Below the pieces are notes generated by a model. The model had not been told where the DNA came from. It ran no database searches and saw only the letters and a list, made by a program, of their open reading frames with translations. The translations under genes were made by a program, and so were the position numbers. Below, one piece after another: positions 9,701 to 16,332 of a stretch of DNA of 21,833 bases (position 1 is its first letter; the number at the start of each line of letters is the position of its first letter). This DNA comes from SIG622 sp045600125 (GTDB lineage Bacteria; Bacillota; Clostridia; Oscillospirales; CAG-382). Location of the stretch: assembly GCA_045600125.1 (NCBI GenBank), contig JAZRXH010000064.1, positions 1 to 21,833 of the forward strand, in the 5' to 3' direction.

Positions 9701-10464
9701 GTGGGGTCGCTCCACGTTGCGCCCTGATGGGTGAAGTCGAGGGGAGCGTAGCAGTGTACGGCAACGATGATGTTGCGGTCATTGGCGGGAAGAACGAGGT
9801 CCTTCAGCGTCCAGGAGCCGTTCCACTCGGCGCTCGCCGCCACGATGATACGGTTGGGGTTCTTCTGACGGATGATGCCGATGACCTCGGACTGGAGGCT
9901 GTTGAGGTTCGAGGCGGTCAGGTTGCCGCCCTCGGTATCGTGGGGCTCGTTGATGAGCTCGAACATGAGTCGTTCGGACTTTCCGGCGTAGCGCTCGGAC
10001 AGAGCCGTCCAGATGCCCACGAAGGTGGACTTCTGCGTCGCATCGGAAATATTGATGTTATACCAGCCGTGGAAGTCGAGAAGGACCGAAAGTCCCTTGC
10101 TTACGGCGTAGTCGATGGCGGTATCCACCGACTTCATCTTGGTCTCGTCCAGCTTTCCGGTGGAAGCGGAATAGAGGTTGCGGAAGTCGATCGGGATACG
10201 AACATGGTCGAAGCCCTTGGAGGCGATATTGGTATAGGTGGACTCCTTGGCGATGTAGCTGGTGGACGAGAAGCGGCTCTCCCATCCGGAGAGGTTGATG
10301 CCTCTTGTCAGCTGCACGTAGTCGATGAGGTCGCCGTCTGTGCAGATCTCGGGGATCGCCGAAAGAGCGGCGGTCTCTTCCTCTGCCGAGGCGCAGAAGG
10401 CGCCTGCCGACGCAAGCATGATAAGGCTGAGAAGGAACGAAGCGATGCGTTTCGTCATTTTCAT
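6736..10464 (-). CDS. Exported multi-domain GH5 endoglucanase with beta-helix-like region, repeats and dockerin
   Basis: A 1242-residue protein starting at ATG 10464, with AAAGGAA about 9 bases upstream; Met3 is the alternative. Residues 1-27 are a signal peptide (cleavage after ASA). Residues about 50-350 are a glycoside hydrolase family 5 barrel: HVRIPIDF (Arg89), LLDFHGW (His132), ELINEPHD with acid/base Glu173, AVHCYAP (His237, Tyr239), ILNEFGVY with nucleophile Glu292, and YWEYNS (Trp326). Members hydrolyse beta-1,4-glucans, mannans or related polymers; a cellulase-type activity is likely but not proven. After it come a Listeria/Bacteroides-type repeat (about 357-420), a beta-helix-like region (about 425-750), two more repeats (about 856-918, 924-990), an unassigned stretch, and a dockerin at about 1167-1232 with loops DGVIDTADFVRVLHAM and DLNFDGIVTVADLAIVKANL. 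The dockerin implies docking into a cohesin scaffold, which is not in this window. Confidence 0.93.
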   Translation of the reverse strand: MKMTKRIASFLLSLIMLASAGAFCASAEEETAALSAIPEICTDGDLIDYVQLTRGINLSGWESRFSSTSYIAKESTYTNIASKGFDHVRIPIDFRNLYSASTGKLDETKMKSVDTAIDYAVSKGLSVLLDFHGWYNINISDATQKSTFVGIWTALSERYAGKSERLMFELINEPHDTEGGNLTASNLNSLQSEVIGIIRQKNPNRIIVAASAEWNGSWTLKDLVLPANDRNIIVAVHCYAPLDFTHQGATWSDPTNTKQVRLTDAMLGDFDGQMNTAFTWAKNNNRKIILNEFGVYLSVADHGDVTKYLTHAVNACTANKVPYTYWEYNSGFGAYSGTSWKSYVIDGLFPSGTPEKVRITLDGRDGSTPAAVEYNFGDTIEFPTLTMTGRTFLGWGNTPNATVTTTDTKAGAARTYYALWKYDDVTVWDDAVFVSGTYGDDSNPGTSAAFPFKTLAKAQQYAASHEKVDTVYFVGAYGDLDATDFEHWTSQMSAEQKAAFATTLTFGIPEKTLKYRGYNKDSKATVTAKSMYLTGNVDIDDLVLRFLRDDCRIQFRSFAATFGRDVELVNGGFAQYHYAAPKTVSSESEWNFGEININGGTYSGNTDFGMGSQSGTPVINANVTYNIGENASITVSPFGLAHGNESKAGELSVNGIYRVNVNGGYIKYLSMGRTDRIFSYNGLRYFTVNGGTIESGVALTATAAPAGKLQDGVTVLEVNDGIFTKKEVVFVEDCAADRVVIFNNGMKEGFRLSDPNAYYIASEKGGKVSANTTLPTWNNSDCEFVGIDITTDKKYIFVGNDCYDRNGFVGSFAGMKDIAELSENTEYTITIPAAKLAKGTANITNIRYADAVPAAVTFSYDGKNETYLAAVGTVITKFPSAAVPEGKILAGWKAQNADDSTAAGSYTVAGDVTLVPVFASSVVKHKVTFTNYDDSVLSSGEYAEGAAVTLPAAPDSPDETYAFDGWYIGAEKLTSAVTVGKTDITVKAVFRKIGYKLTVYEYDLTEEDGKILPDGSAKVFASTVLPAGTPLSAFEVAGDRADKFIGCLLPDGTFCKSAEEFAATGMKMPEEDVSFIIVFAAEGKSAVLVDIDAGEDVKIPEGALSVILRTSDGRGSEPQSYMGNSLIFIVNENEKEVYFELLGSGFAENGCLEADFTGNTSVKLTYVAGDIPGSGSALSGDGVIDTADFVRVLHAMEALGADKDADVSDADLNFDGIVTVADLAIVKANLGLSAAVQKPSLR

Positions 10465-10563
10465 TTGTGACCATTCCTTTCATATTTCCGTTCTTGTGTT
10501 TTTGAATTCATGCGGATTTTGGTGAATTGTGCCGGTTTTTCGCATCCTTTCCGGTACGTAGTT

Positions 10564-10592
10564 ATTATACATATTTGTCGGCTATTTGTCAA
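10564..10592 (-). promoter_or_regulatory. Consensus sigma-A promoter of the GH5 dockerin gene
   Basis: On the minus strand TTGACA (10587-10592) is followed after 17 bases by TATAAT (10564-10569), again with TG directly before the -10 box. The leader to ATG 10464 is about 93 bases. Confidence 0.88.
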
Positions 10593-10741
10593 GTAAAAAA
10601 CGAGCCGCCAAAGCGTTTGGTCATTTTCCACAAAGCATTGTGTAAAACCGCCGTTTTACGGTGTCCTATTGGGAATGGTTCGCAGTTAATTATGCAAAAT
10701 GTAGAAAAAGCCGGAAGAGTGCCGAATATCCCGGTGCGCTC
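10593..10741. promoter_or_regulatory. Divergent intergenic region with two abutting inverted repeats
   Basis: This stretch separates the divergent promoters of the GH5 gene and the transglutaminase operon. It holds CACAA-agca-TTGTG (10629-10642) and, sharing one base, GTAAAAC-cgcc-GTTTTAC (10642-10659). Neither is followed by a T-run, so they are more likely protein-binding sites than terminators. No convincing gene lies here. Confidence 0.4.
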
Positions 10742-10770
10742 TTGACGTAAGGGGCTGCATTGTGTATACT
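10742..10770 (+). promoter_or_regulatory. Sigma-A-type promoter of the transglutaminase-like operon
   Basis: TTGACG (10742-10747) is followed after 17 bases by TATACT (10765-10770), with GTG directly before the -10 box. Transcription would start near 10777, leaving a leader of about 178 bases before the ATG at 10955. Confidence 0.85.
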
Positions 10771-10776
10771 TGTGAT

Positions 10777-10954
10777 GTAGAAGTGTAACTGCGGTCATTT
10801 GCGCCCTGCCGTTTGCAGGCTGACGATATTTCCCGGTGCCCGACGCTTCTGTTTCATCTTTCACTTCATTATTTGTATTGCTAATTTGTATTGTTATCGC
10901 AGCGGGCACTTGAATACAGCATTCGGGGAGCATACAGGAAAGGTTTTTCGGAAC
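10777..10954 (+). promoter_or_regulatory. Long structured 5' leader of the transglutaminase-like operon
   Basis: The predicted untranslated leader contains a small hairpin CCTGC-cgttt-GCAGG (10805-10819), a long-range pairing of GTGCCCG (10836-10842) with CGGGCAC (10903-10909), and, inside that loop, two copies of ATTTGTATTG (10871-10880 and 10884-10893). It resembles no riboswitch class I know. It may be a regulatory RNA element or a protein-binding leader. Confidence 0.4.
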
Positions 10955-12838
10955 ATGAGAATTAAACGCTTTGCAGCAGCCGCTATGGGTCTTTCGATCC
11001 TCCTTGCTTTTTCTTTTTCTTCCATCGGTTTCAACGGCGCTTCTGCCGGAGAGGAGTCCCGGAACGAAGAGCCGGTATGGCTTGACGTCTTTTCGGGCTC
11101 GGTCGAGGCACTCAGAAGGGAAAACTCCCTTTCCTTCTCTTATCCGGACGGCGAAGCGGAGCTTTCCGAGCTTCTTGCCGACTACGACGTTCTTTATGCC
11201 AAGCTGAAAAGCGCCGCCATGCAGCACAGCGAATACGTGCTGTTTACGCAGGATGACTTCACGATCACGGATTATTCTCAGGTTGGCGAGGTATTCAACG
11301 CCCTGTCACGGATGGGATACGATGACCCGGAAATGTTCTTCTTCGAGGGCTCCACCGGGGGAAGCCGCATCAGCGCCCGGGGCTTTGACAGCTGGGAAGC
11401 CTATTACTACGTGAACTACTCCATGGACGCCGGGGAGATCGAAGAAGCGCTTGAAGAGTGCCGTCTTGCCGCCGCTTCCCTTCTTGCAAACGTGCGGGAG
11501 GACATGAGCGAGCTTGAAAAGGTGCTTCTCATTCACGACAACATCGCGCTGAACTACAGCTACGATCTTACTTATGAGAAATTTGACATGTATTCCCTTA
11601 TTTCCACCGGCGAGGGCGTTTGTCAGGCGTACGCCATGCTGTACAAGCACCTGCTCGGTCTTGTGGGGATCGAATCGGAATACGTGAAGAGCCCCGCCAT
11701 CAATCATGAATGGCTGCGTGTCCGCATCGACGGTGAGTGGTATCATTCCGACGCAACATGGGACGACCCGACGGCGAGCAGCGCCGCAGAGGGCTCCGAG
11801 ATCCCGGGACTTGTCAAGCACGGCTTCTTCCTCGGAAGCGACGACGTTTTCCTGACCAGAGCCTCCTCCGGCGGAACCGTACACGTCGGCTTTGAGACAG
11901 GCTACTGCACCTCCGACCGTTTCGATACGGCGTGCTGGTGTTCTGCGGATGTTCCCGTGGTGTTCGATGAGGAACATTTCTACTGCTTCGGAAAAAGCGA
12001 TTCGGGGCTTACAAGCGTTCTTTACAAAACGGCAAAGGACGATCCGGATATGGCGTCCTCTGTCCCGGTCGTTTCGGTTTCCGAAAAGTGGTTCGTCACG
12101 CCGAACAGCAGCTACTATCCGCTTTCCTTCCCCGGTCTTGCCATGGTGAACGGGCTTCTCGTATACTCGGATTATGACCAGATAACCGTCTGCACGCCGG
12201 AGGGCTTCCACCGGACGGCTCTTCTTGCAAACGCAGAGTCGGAGCTTTCGGAATACGGTGCGATATTCCGTCTTGCTGCCGAGGCGGACGGGTACCGCTA
12301 CGGGATCGTTCCGGGCATCCGTGAGGAAACGCGCATCAGCTATTTTCGTTCCACGGATGCGAACAATCCGGGAGAGAACGTTCTGACACTGTCCTTCGGG
12401 ATCCTTCCCTCCGGGCTTCACACGCTGACCGAATCAATATCCGCTCCCGGTTATCTCCGATACGGCAAAAAGACGTTTTTTTGCGATGAATGCGTCTATG
12501 CGGGGTGCGAGGACATCCTGCCGCTCTGCGGAAAAGAAGTTCCCGATATTTCCGATGTGACGGCGCTTCTGAAGTACCTTGCGGGCGTAAAGGACGAGAC
12601 CTTCGACGCTGCTTTCGCCGACGAGGACAAGAGCGGGGAAACGACGCTTGCCGATCTGAATCTCATTCTGCGGGGCATCGCCGCCGACATTGAACCCGAG
12701 ACTGAACCCGAGACTGAACCCGACGTTGAACCCGACACCGAAACCGAAACTGACATAGACACCGACATGGGCACAGACATAGACACAGACACAGATACTG
12801 ACACCGGCACCGACACAGACATAGCCGAGTGCAAATAA
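10955..12838 (+). CDS. Exported transglutaminase-like protein with degenerate dockerin and acidic repeat tail
   Basis: A 627-residue protein. I start at ATG 10955, which has AGGAAAGG about 11 bases upstream and opens a signal peptide (MRIKRFAAAAMGLSILLAF, cleavage near GASA); the frame stays open further upstream but without one. A transglutaminase-like (papain-fold) domain spans about 180-275, with Cys223 in GEGVCQAYA, His251 in NHEWLRV and Asp266 in HSDATWDDP. Such domains are cysteine proteases, peptide-linkers or transamidases; which one is not decidable here. Residues about 330-500 are beta-rich and unassigned. A Cys cluster (C510, C513, C518, C525) precedes a dockerin-like module at 528-576 in which only the second Ca loop (DEDKSGETTLAD) is recognisable. 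The last 48 residues are E/P/T/D repeats. It is the first gene of an apparent operon with its paralogue 161 bases downstream. Confidence 0.88.
   Translation: MRIKRFAAAAMGLSILLAFSFSSIGFNGASAGEESRNEEPVWLDVFSGSVEALRRENSLSFSYPDGEAELSELLADYDVLYAKLKSAAMQHSEYVLFTQDDFTITDYSQVGEVFNALSRMGYDDPEMFFFEGSTGGSRISARGFDSWEAYYYVNYSMDAGEIEEALEECRLAAASLLANVREDMSELEKVLLIHDNIALNYSYDLTYEKFDMYSLISTGEGVCQAYAMLYKHLLGLVGIESEYVKSPAINHEWLRVRIDGEWYHSDATWDDPTASSAAEGSEIPGLVKHGFFLGSDDVFLTRASSGGTVHVGFETGYCTSDRFDTACWCSADVPVVFDEEHFYCFGKSDSGLTSVLYKTAKDDPDMASSVPVVSVSEKWFVTPNSSYYPLSFPGLAMVNGLLVYSDYDQITVCTPEGFHRTALLANAESELSEYGAIFRLAAEADGYRYGIVPGIREETRISYFRSTDANNPGENVLTLSFGILPSGLHTLTESISAPGYLRYGKKTFFCDECVYAGCEDILPLCGKEVPDISDVTALLKYLAGVKDETFDAAFADEDKSGETTLADLNLILRGIAADIEPETEPETEPDVEPDTETETDIDTDMGTDIDTDTDTDTGTDTDIAECK
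12691..12828 (+). repeat. Tandem microsatellite encoding the acidic tail
   Basis: Four 12-base units of TGAACCCGAGAC type occupy 12691-12738 (two identical, two variant), followed by degenerate 6-base units around GACACA / GACATA to about 12828. They encode EPET/EPDV and then TDTDID-type repeats. Unit lengths are multiples of three, so slippage would change tail length without breaking the frame. Confidence 0.85.
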
Positions 12839-12914
12839 GCGTTCGGGCGGTGCAGTCCTTACGGGGGGAGTAAATCTCCGCTCCTGCCCTGCCGAAGCAT
12901 ATTACGGAATAAAA

Positions 12915-12931
12915 CGGCGGAACGTCCGCCG
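12915..12931 (+). other. Hairpin between the two transglutaminase-like genes
   Basis: CGGCGGA (12915-12921) pairs with TCCGCCG (12925-12931) around ACG. No T-run follows, so it is probably not a terminator and may shape processing or relative expression of the two genes. Confidence 0.4.
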
Positions 12932-12999
12932 ACAAACACAGACAATAATATAAGCACTGTTTTCCGACAAAGGGAAAAAGAAAAAAAGAAAGAAGAATC

Positions 13000-15000
13000 A
13001 TGCTGAAACGAATCCTGTCTGCGGCGCTCGCCGTACTCACTGCTGCGCTTTGCGTCACGGTCACTCTTGCCGACCCGAAGCACAAAACCGAAAGCGGAAA
13101 CGGGAACGGGAACGAAAACGGAACGCCCGCCTATTCCAAGGTGCCGGAGATCGCACTGCATTCCTCCGAGCGCTTTTCAAGGGAGATGCTCAACATTCCC
13201 GATGAAGAAGGACCGGAGCCCGGCGTCGATGACGTAATGAGCTATGCCGGATTTTCCGGCGTTGCCGAGCGGGTGCGTCTGATGGGACCGCCTCCCGGAA
13301 CCGAGGTCATCCCCGGACCGGTCAATCCCGCTCCCTCTCACGACAACCGTTACTTCAACGGTTTCATGAAGCTCAAGATCACCGTTCCGGACGAGCGTGA
13401 AAAGCTTTTGCTGCGTGCCCACAGTGCGGAATATGCGGAGCTTTCCCACATCTTTGCGGACTATGACAAGCTGTATGCAAAATTCAGGGCGGCGCTTCTG
13501 GCGCACGCTTCCCAGATCCGCTTCACGGCGGAGGATTTTATCGTCACGGACTTAAACGAAGTAAACACCGTGTTCAGCGAGATCAGCATGCGGGCATACG
13601 ATGACCCCGAGCTGTTCTTCTTCTACGGCATCGACGTGGACGAGAGCATCATCAAGTACAACCGTCTTCTCCCGCTCGTCGGCTGGGAAGCGATCTACTG
13701 CCCGAGCTACACCATGACAAAATCCGAGGCGAACGAGGCTCTCGGCTTCTGCCGCAATGCGGTGAAGCTTCTGACCTCCAACATCACGCCGGAGATGAGC
13801 GATTTTGAAAAGGCTCTTCTCATCCACGACACCATGGCGCTGAATTTCAATTACGACCGCACCTACACGAAATACGATATGTATTCTCTGCTGTCCACCG
13901 GAAGCGGCGTATGTCAGGCGTATGCGGTCACCTACAAGTACATTCTCGAAAGCGTGGGGATAGAGTCCGAATACGTTGTAAGCGCAGATCTGTGCCACGA
14001 GTGGAACCGGGTGCGCATCGGCGGCAAGTGGTACCATGTGGACGTAACGTGGGACGATCCGATGTCGGTCGAGGGCAGCAGCAGTCCGGATATTCCCGGA
14101 AAATCCGAGCATCTCTTCTTCCTTGTGAGCGACAAAGAGCTTTCCGTGCGGTACACGGCAGGCGGCATGAACCACTACGGATTTGATAAGGGCTACTGCG
14201 ATTCTTCTCTCTATGATAACGCTTTCTGGTACTACACCGAAGCGCCGGTCGTATTTGACGACACGTATTTCTACTTTTTCTACAAGGGCGGCCGTGAGCT
14301 TCTGAAGGTGGAAAAAAGCGATATTGAAGCGCAGTCTCCCGTCATACTGGACAAGGTCTCCGAGGAATGGTACATGGATTCGGAGGGACACTACTACGAC
14401 ATGTCCTTCTCGGGGCTCGCTCTCGTGAACGGGCTTCTCGTCTACAACGACTTTGCGAACATTTACGTGGTGACCACCGACGGAAGGCACAAGCAGATGC
14501 TGAAATACATTTCGATCTCGGATCTTGACGAAAAGGGCGCTGTTTTCCGCCTGGCGGCAAGGGATGAGAACGGATGTCTCTTCAGTATTCTGAATGCACG
14601 GAATGCCGGCTACGTCTATTTCCGTTCGTCCGATGCGAACGATTCGGGACGTTACCGGTACAGCTCGAGCTTCGTATACAACACCGACAACATCCACCGT
14701 ATGATGGTGGTCGAGTCGGTGCAGCCCACCTATGTGACACAGGGCTTTGAGATCCGCCGCTGTACCGACTGTGACCGCACGGAGGTCTCGGTATTCCCGC
14801 CGATGTGCGGGGAGGAGGAGCCGACCGCACAGAACGTTCTGGAGCTTCTGTGCTTCTTTGCGGGTGACGGAGAGATCGAGCTGGAGGCTGTGGACGCAAA
14901 CGGCGACGGGAAAGCCGATCTTTCGGATATGAACGCCATCATGCGGATGGTCCGGGAGCTGCTGGAGGCGGAAAACGCCGATGACGGGAAGACCGTGTGA
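13000..15000 (+). CDS. Second exported transglutaminase-like protein with half-dockerin
   Basis: A 666-residue protein, start ATG 13000 preceded by a purine-rich AGAAAGAAGA stretch (a weak ribosome site). Residues 1-24 are a signal peptide (MLKRILSAALAVLTAALCV). A Gly/Asn-rich linker (GNGNGNENG) and about 80 unassigned residues follow and are absent from the upstream paralogue. The transglutaminase-like domain at about 260-355 has Cys305 (GSGVCQAYA), His333 (CHEWNRV) and Asp348 (HVDVTWDDP). The beta-rich middle region (about 415-590) aligns by eye with the paralogue (PVVFDD, FSGLALVNGLLVY, FRLAA, YFRSSDAN). A CTDC pair at 588-591 precedes the C-terminal module (605-655), where only one Ca loop (DANGDGKADLSDMN) is canonical. 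It is clearly a tandem duplicate of its upstream neighbour and probably co-transcribed with it. Confidence 0.88.
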   Translation: MLKRILSAALAVLTAALCVTVTLADPKHKTESGNGNGNENGTPAYSKVPEIALHSSERFSREMLNIPDEEGPEPGVDDVMSYAGFSGVAERVRLMGPPPGTEVIPGPVNPAPSHDNRYFNGFMKLKITVPDEREKLLLRAHSAEYAELSHIFADYDKLYAKFRAALLAHASQIRFTAEDFIVTDLNEVNTVFSEISMRAYDDPELFFFYGIDVDESIIKYNRLLPLVGWEAIYCPSYTMTKSEANEALGFCRNAVKLLTSNITPEMSDFEKALLIHDTMALNFNYDRTYTKYDMYSLLSTGSGVCQAYAVTYKYILESVGIESEYVVSADLCHEWNRVRIGGKWYHVDVTWDDPMSVEGSSSPDIPGKSEHLFFLVSDKELSVRYTAGGMNHYGFDKGYCDSSLYDNAFWYYTEAPVVFDDTYFYFFYKGGRELLKVEKSDIEAQSPVILDKVSEEWYMDSEGHYYDMSFSGLALVNGLLVYNDFANIYVVTTDGRHKQMLKYISISDLDEKGAVFRLAARDENGCLFSILNARNAGYVYFRSSDANDSGRYRYSSSFVYNTDNIHRMMVVESVQPTYVTQGFEIRRCTDCDRTEVSVFPPMCGEEEPTAQNVLELLCFFAGDGEIELEAVDANGDGKADLSDMNAIMRMVRELLEAENADDGKTV

Positions 15001-15053
15001 GGCATTGCAATCGGAGCCGTCCCCGGCGCAAAGATCCATATGATAAAGAATTT

Positions 15054-15092
15054 CGGAGTGAGGGACCGTTCCTTCACTCCGATTTGTATTTT
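15054..15092 (+). terminator. Intrinsic terminator of the transglutaminase-like operon
   Basis: CGGAGTGAGGGA (15054-15065) pairs with TCCTTCACTCCG (15070-15081), 12 pairs with one G-T wobble and a CCGT loop, followed by ATTTGTATTTT. It lies about 55 bases after the stop codon. Confidence 0.9.
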
Positions 15093-15233
15093 GCGGTCTG
15101 ATTATTATCAGCGTGTTTTATCAGTATGCCTTTTCACAGTGCTTATTAAATTTGCTTTTTTAAGACAGTTTTTTGCAAAAACGGGAGAATTTGTAAAAAA
15201 ATATGCTATTTTTTCAAAAAATGCAAAAAATAA
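15093..15233. other. AT-rich intergenic DNA upstream of the AraC-family gene
   Basis: This stretch is markedly richer in A/T than its surroundings and carries many A5-A7 and T5-T7 tracts at roughly helical spacing, for example around 15165-15230. It fits an intrinsically bent upstream region or UP element for the promoter that follows. I see no gene in it. Confidence 0.45.
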
Positions 15234-15262
15234 TTGCTTTTTTTGATAGTTCGGTGTATAAT
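15234..15262 (+). promoter_or_regulatory. Sigma-A-type promoter of the AraC-family regulator
   Basis: TTGCTT (15234-15239) is followed after 17 bases by TATAAT (15257-15262), with GTG directly before the -10 box. Transcription would start near 15269, leaving a leader of about 185 bases. Confidence 0.8.
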
Positions 15263-15293
15263 ACTCGCAGAGTCGGTCCGAAACATAAAAAAC

Positions 15294-15316
15294 GGTTCTT
15301 TCGGGAGCCTTTTTTT
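15294..15316 (+). terminator. Terminator-like hairpin in the leader of the AraC-family gene (possible attenuator)
   Basis: GGTTCT (15294-15299) pairs with GGAGCC (15304-15309), with two G-T wobbles and a stable TTCG tetraloop, immediately followed by seven Ts (15310-15316). It sits about 25 bases after the predicted transcription start and 140 bases before the gene. A second leader pairing, CCCGGAA (15350-15356) with TTCCGGG (15383-15389), lies downstream. It could be an attenuator or the 3' end of a short RNA. Confidence 0.6.
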
Positions 15317-15453
15317 CGGGATAAAAGACTTTTCTTCACATTCGGTGCTCCCGGAAAAGGACAGAGGCGCAAAACGTTTTTGTTCCGGGCAGAAAAATGC
15401 CGTAAAAATGCCGCAAAGGACGGCATGGAAAGTAAATGAGGTGACTTTTCTCG

Positions 15454-16266
15454 ATGCAGAATATTTTTCAGGACGTTCCGAACAGTGTGACCTTTGACTA
15501 CAGAAGTGCGGACGGGATGCATCCGGCTGCCTTCCATTTCCACACCCACTACGAAATGTCTTTCGTTTTCGGCGGAAATCTTACAATAATTAACACCGGG
15601 GACACCATTAAGACAGATAAACCGTGTATAATTCTACATAGACCCAATACTTTTCATGCGGTCATCGCCGAAAAGGGCACGAGGTACACCCGGTACAACA
15701 TGTATTTCGACGACGAGTTCCTCTCAAAGTTCCCTGCCGAGATGCTGAAGATCCGGGAGCTGTTCGGGAAGAACTTCAGCGTCACCGAGCTCTGCGGGAA
15801 GGACACCGAGGAGCTGATGGTGTATATGAACCTCATTTTCGGGGAAAACGAGAACAACGAAAGGCAGCAGCTTCTTCTCGCCGCTCTTATCAACAAGCTC
15901 ATCGATTACGTGGGTACCGACCGGACTCTCGAACGGAACGAGAACATTTCCTACATTGAGAACGTGATTCAGTACATTGCCGACAATTACGGCGAGCCGC
16001 TGACCGCCACCTTCCTTGCGGACAAGTTCTACGTAAGCAGTGCAAAGCTGAATTCCGATTTCAAGGACATGACCTCGGTGACGCTGCACAAGTACATTGT
16101 GACGGTGCGGCTGATCAATGCAAAGCATATGCTGATCTCCGGGCGGAGCGTTCTCGAGACCAGTGTGAAGTGCGGCTTTTTCAACGAGAGCCATTTCATA
16201 CGCACCTTCAAGAATAAAACGGGCATGACCCCCTCGAAATACGCAAAGCTGTTCAGTAAGGTCTGA
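15454..16266 (+). CDS. AraC-family transcriptional regulator
   Basis: A 270-residue DNA-binding regulator; the start ATG 15454 has GAGGTGA about 10 bases upstream. Residues about 20-90 form a cupin-like sensor domain (HFHTHYEMSFVFGG, then LHRPNTFHAV), as in AraC proteins that respond to sugars. Residues about 165-268 carry the two helix-turn-helix units: LTATFLADKFYVSSAKLNSD, and SVLETSVKCGFFNESHFIRT followed by FKNKTGMTPSKYAK, which is the classic AraC signature. Such proteins usually activate nearby catabolic genes. It stands alone with its own promoter and a terminator-like leader, between the dockerin/transglutaminase region and the wall-synthesis genes, so it is a candidate local regulator of the glycan-degradation genes; targets are not shown by sequence. 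Confidence 0.95.
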   Translation: MQNIFQDVPNSVTFDYRSADGMHPAAFHFHTHYEMSFVFGGNLTIINTGDTIKTDKPCIILHRPNTFHAVIAEKGTRYTRYNMYFDDEFLSKFPAEMLKIRELFGKNFSVTELCGKDTEELMVYMNLIFGENENNERQQLLLAALINKLIDYVGTDRTLERNENISYIENVIQYIADNYGEPLTATFLADKFYVSSAKLNSDFKDMTSVTLHKYIVTVRLINAKHMLISGRSVLETSVKCGFFNESHFIRTFKNKTGMTPSKYAKLFSKV

Positions 16267-16312
16267 CCGACCGCTTCCGGATGCGGGCTGACTCGTGACG
16301 GGGCTTTCCCCG

Positions 16313-16332
16313 GAAGCATGACGCTTCTTTCT
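16313..16332 (+). terminator. Weak terminator hairpin after the AraC-family gene
   Basis: GAAGC (16313-16317) pairs with GCTTC (16323-16327) and is followed by TTTCT. A competing longer pairing, GCTTCCGG (16273-16280) with CCGGAAGC (16310-16317), is also possible. The element lies between convergent genes and may serve either. Confidence 0.4.

Noticed and set aside
6883..10470. A 1195-codon plus-strand open frame opposite the GH5 gene
   Set aside because: Same codon-register effect; the minus frame has clear GH5 and dockerin motifs.
12691..12828. Tandem repeats as a CRISPR array
   Set aside because: Units are 6-12 bases, contiguous, without spacers, and are in-frame coding sequence.
12496..12834. 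A minus-strand frame encoding Ser/Val repeats
   Set aside because: It is only the complement of the plus-strand acidic-tail microsatellite.
13552..15039. A 495-codon minus-strand open frame opposite the second transglutaminase-like gene
   Set aside because: In register with the plus gene, and it begins inside that gene's terminator region; no recognisable domain.
15203..15439. Small open frames in the AraC leader
   Set aside because: Low-complexity Phe/Lys-rich translations of AT-rich DNA without ribosome sites; the region is better read as leader.
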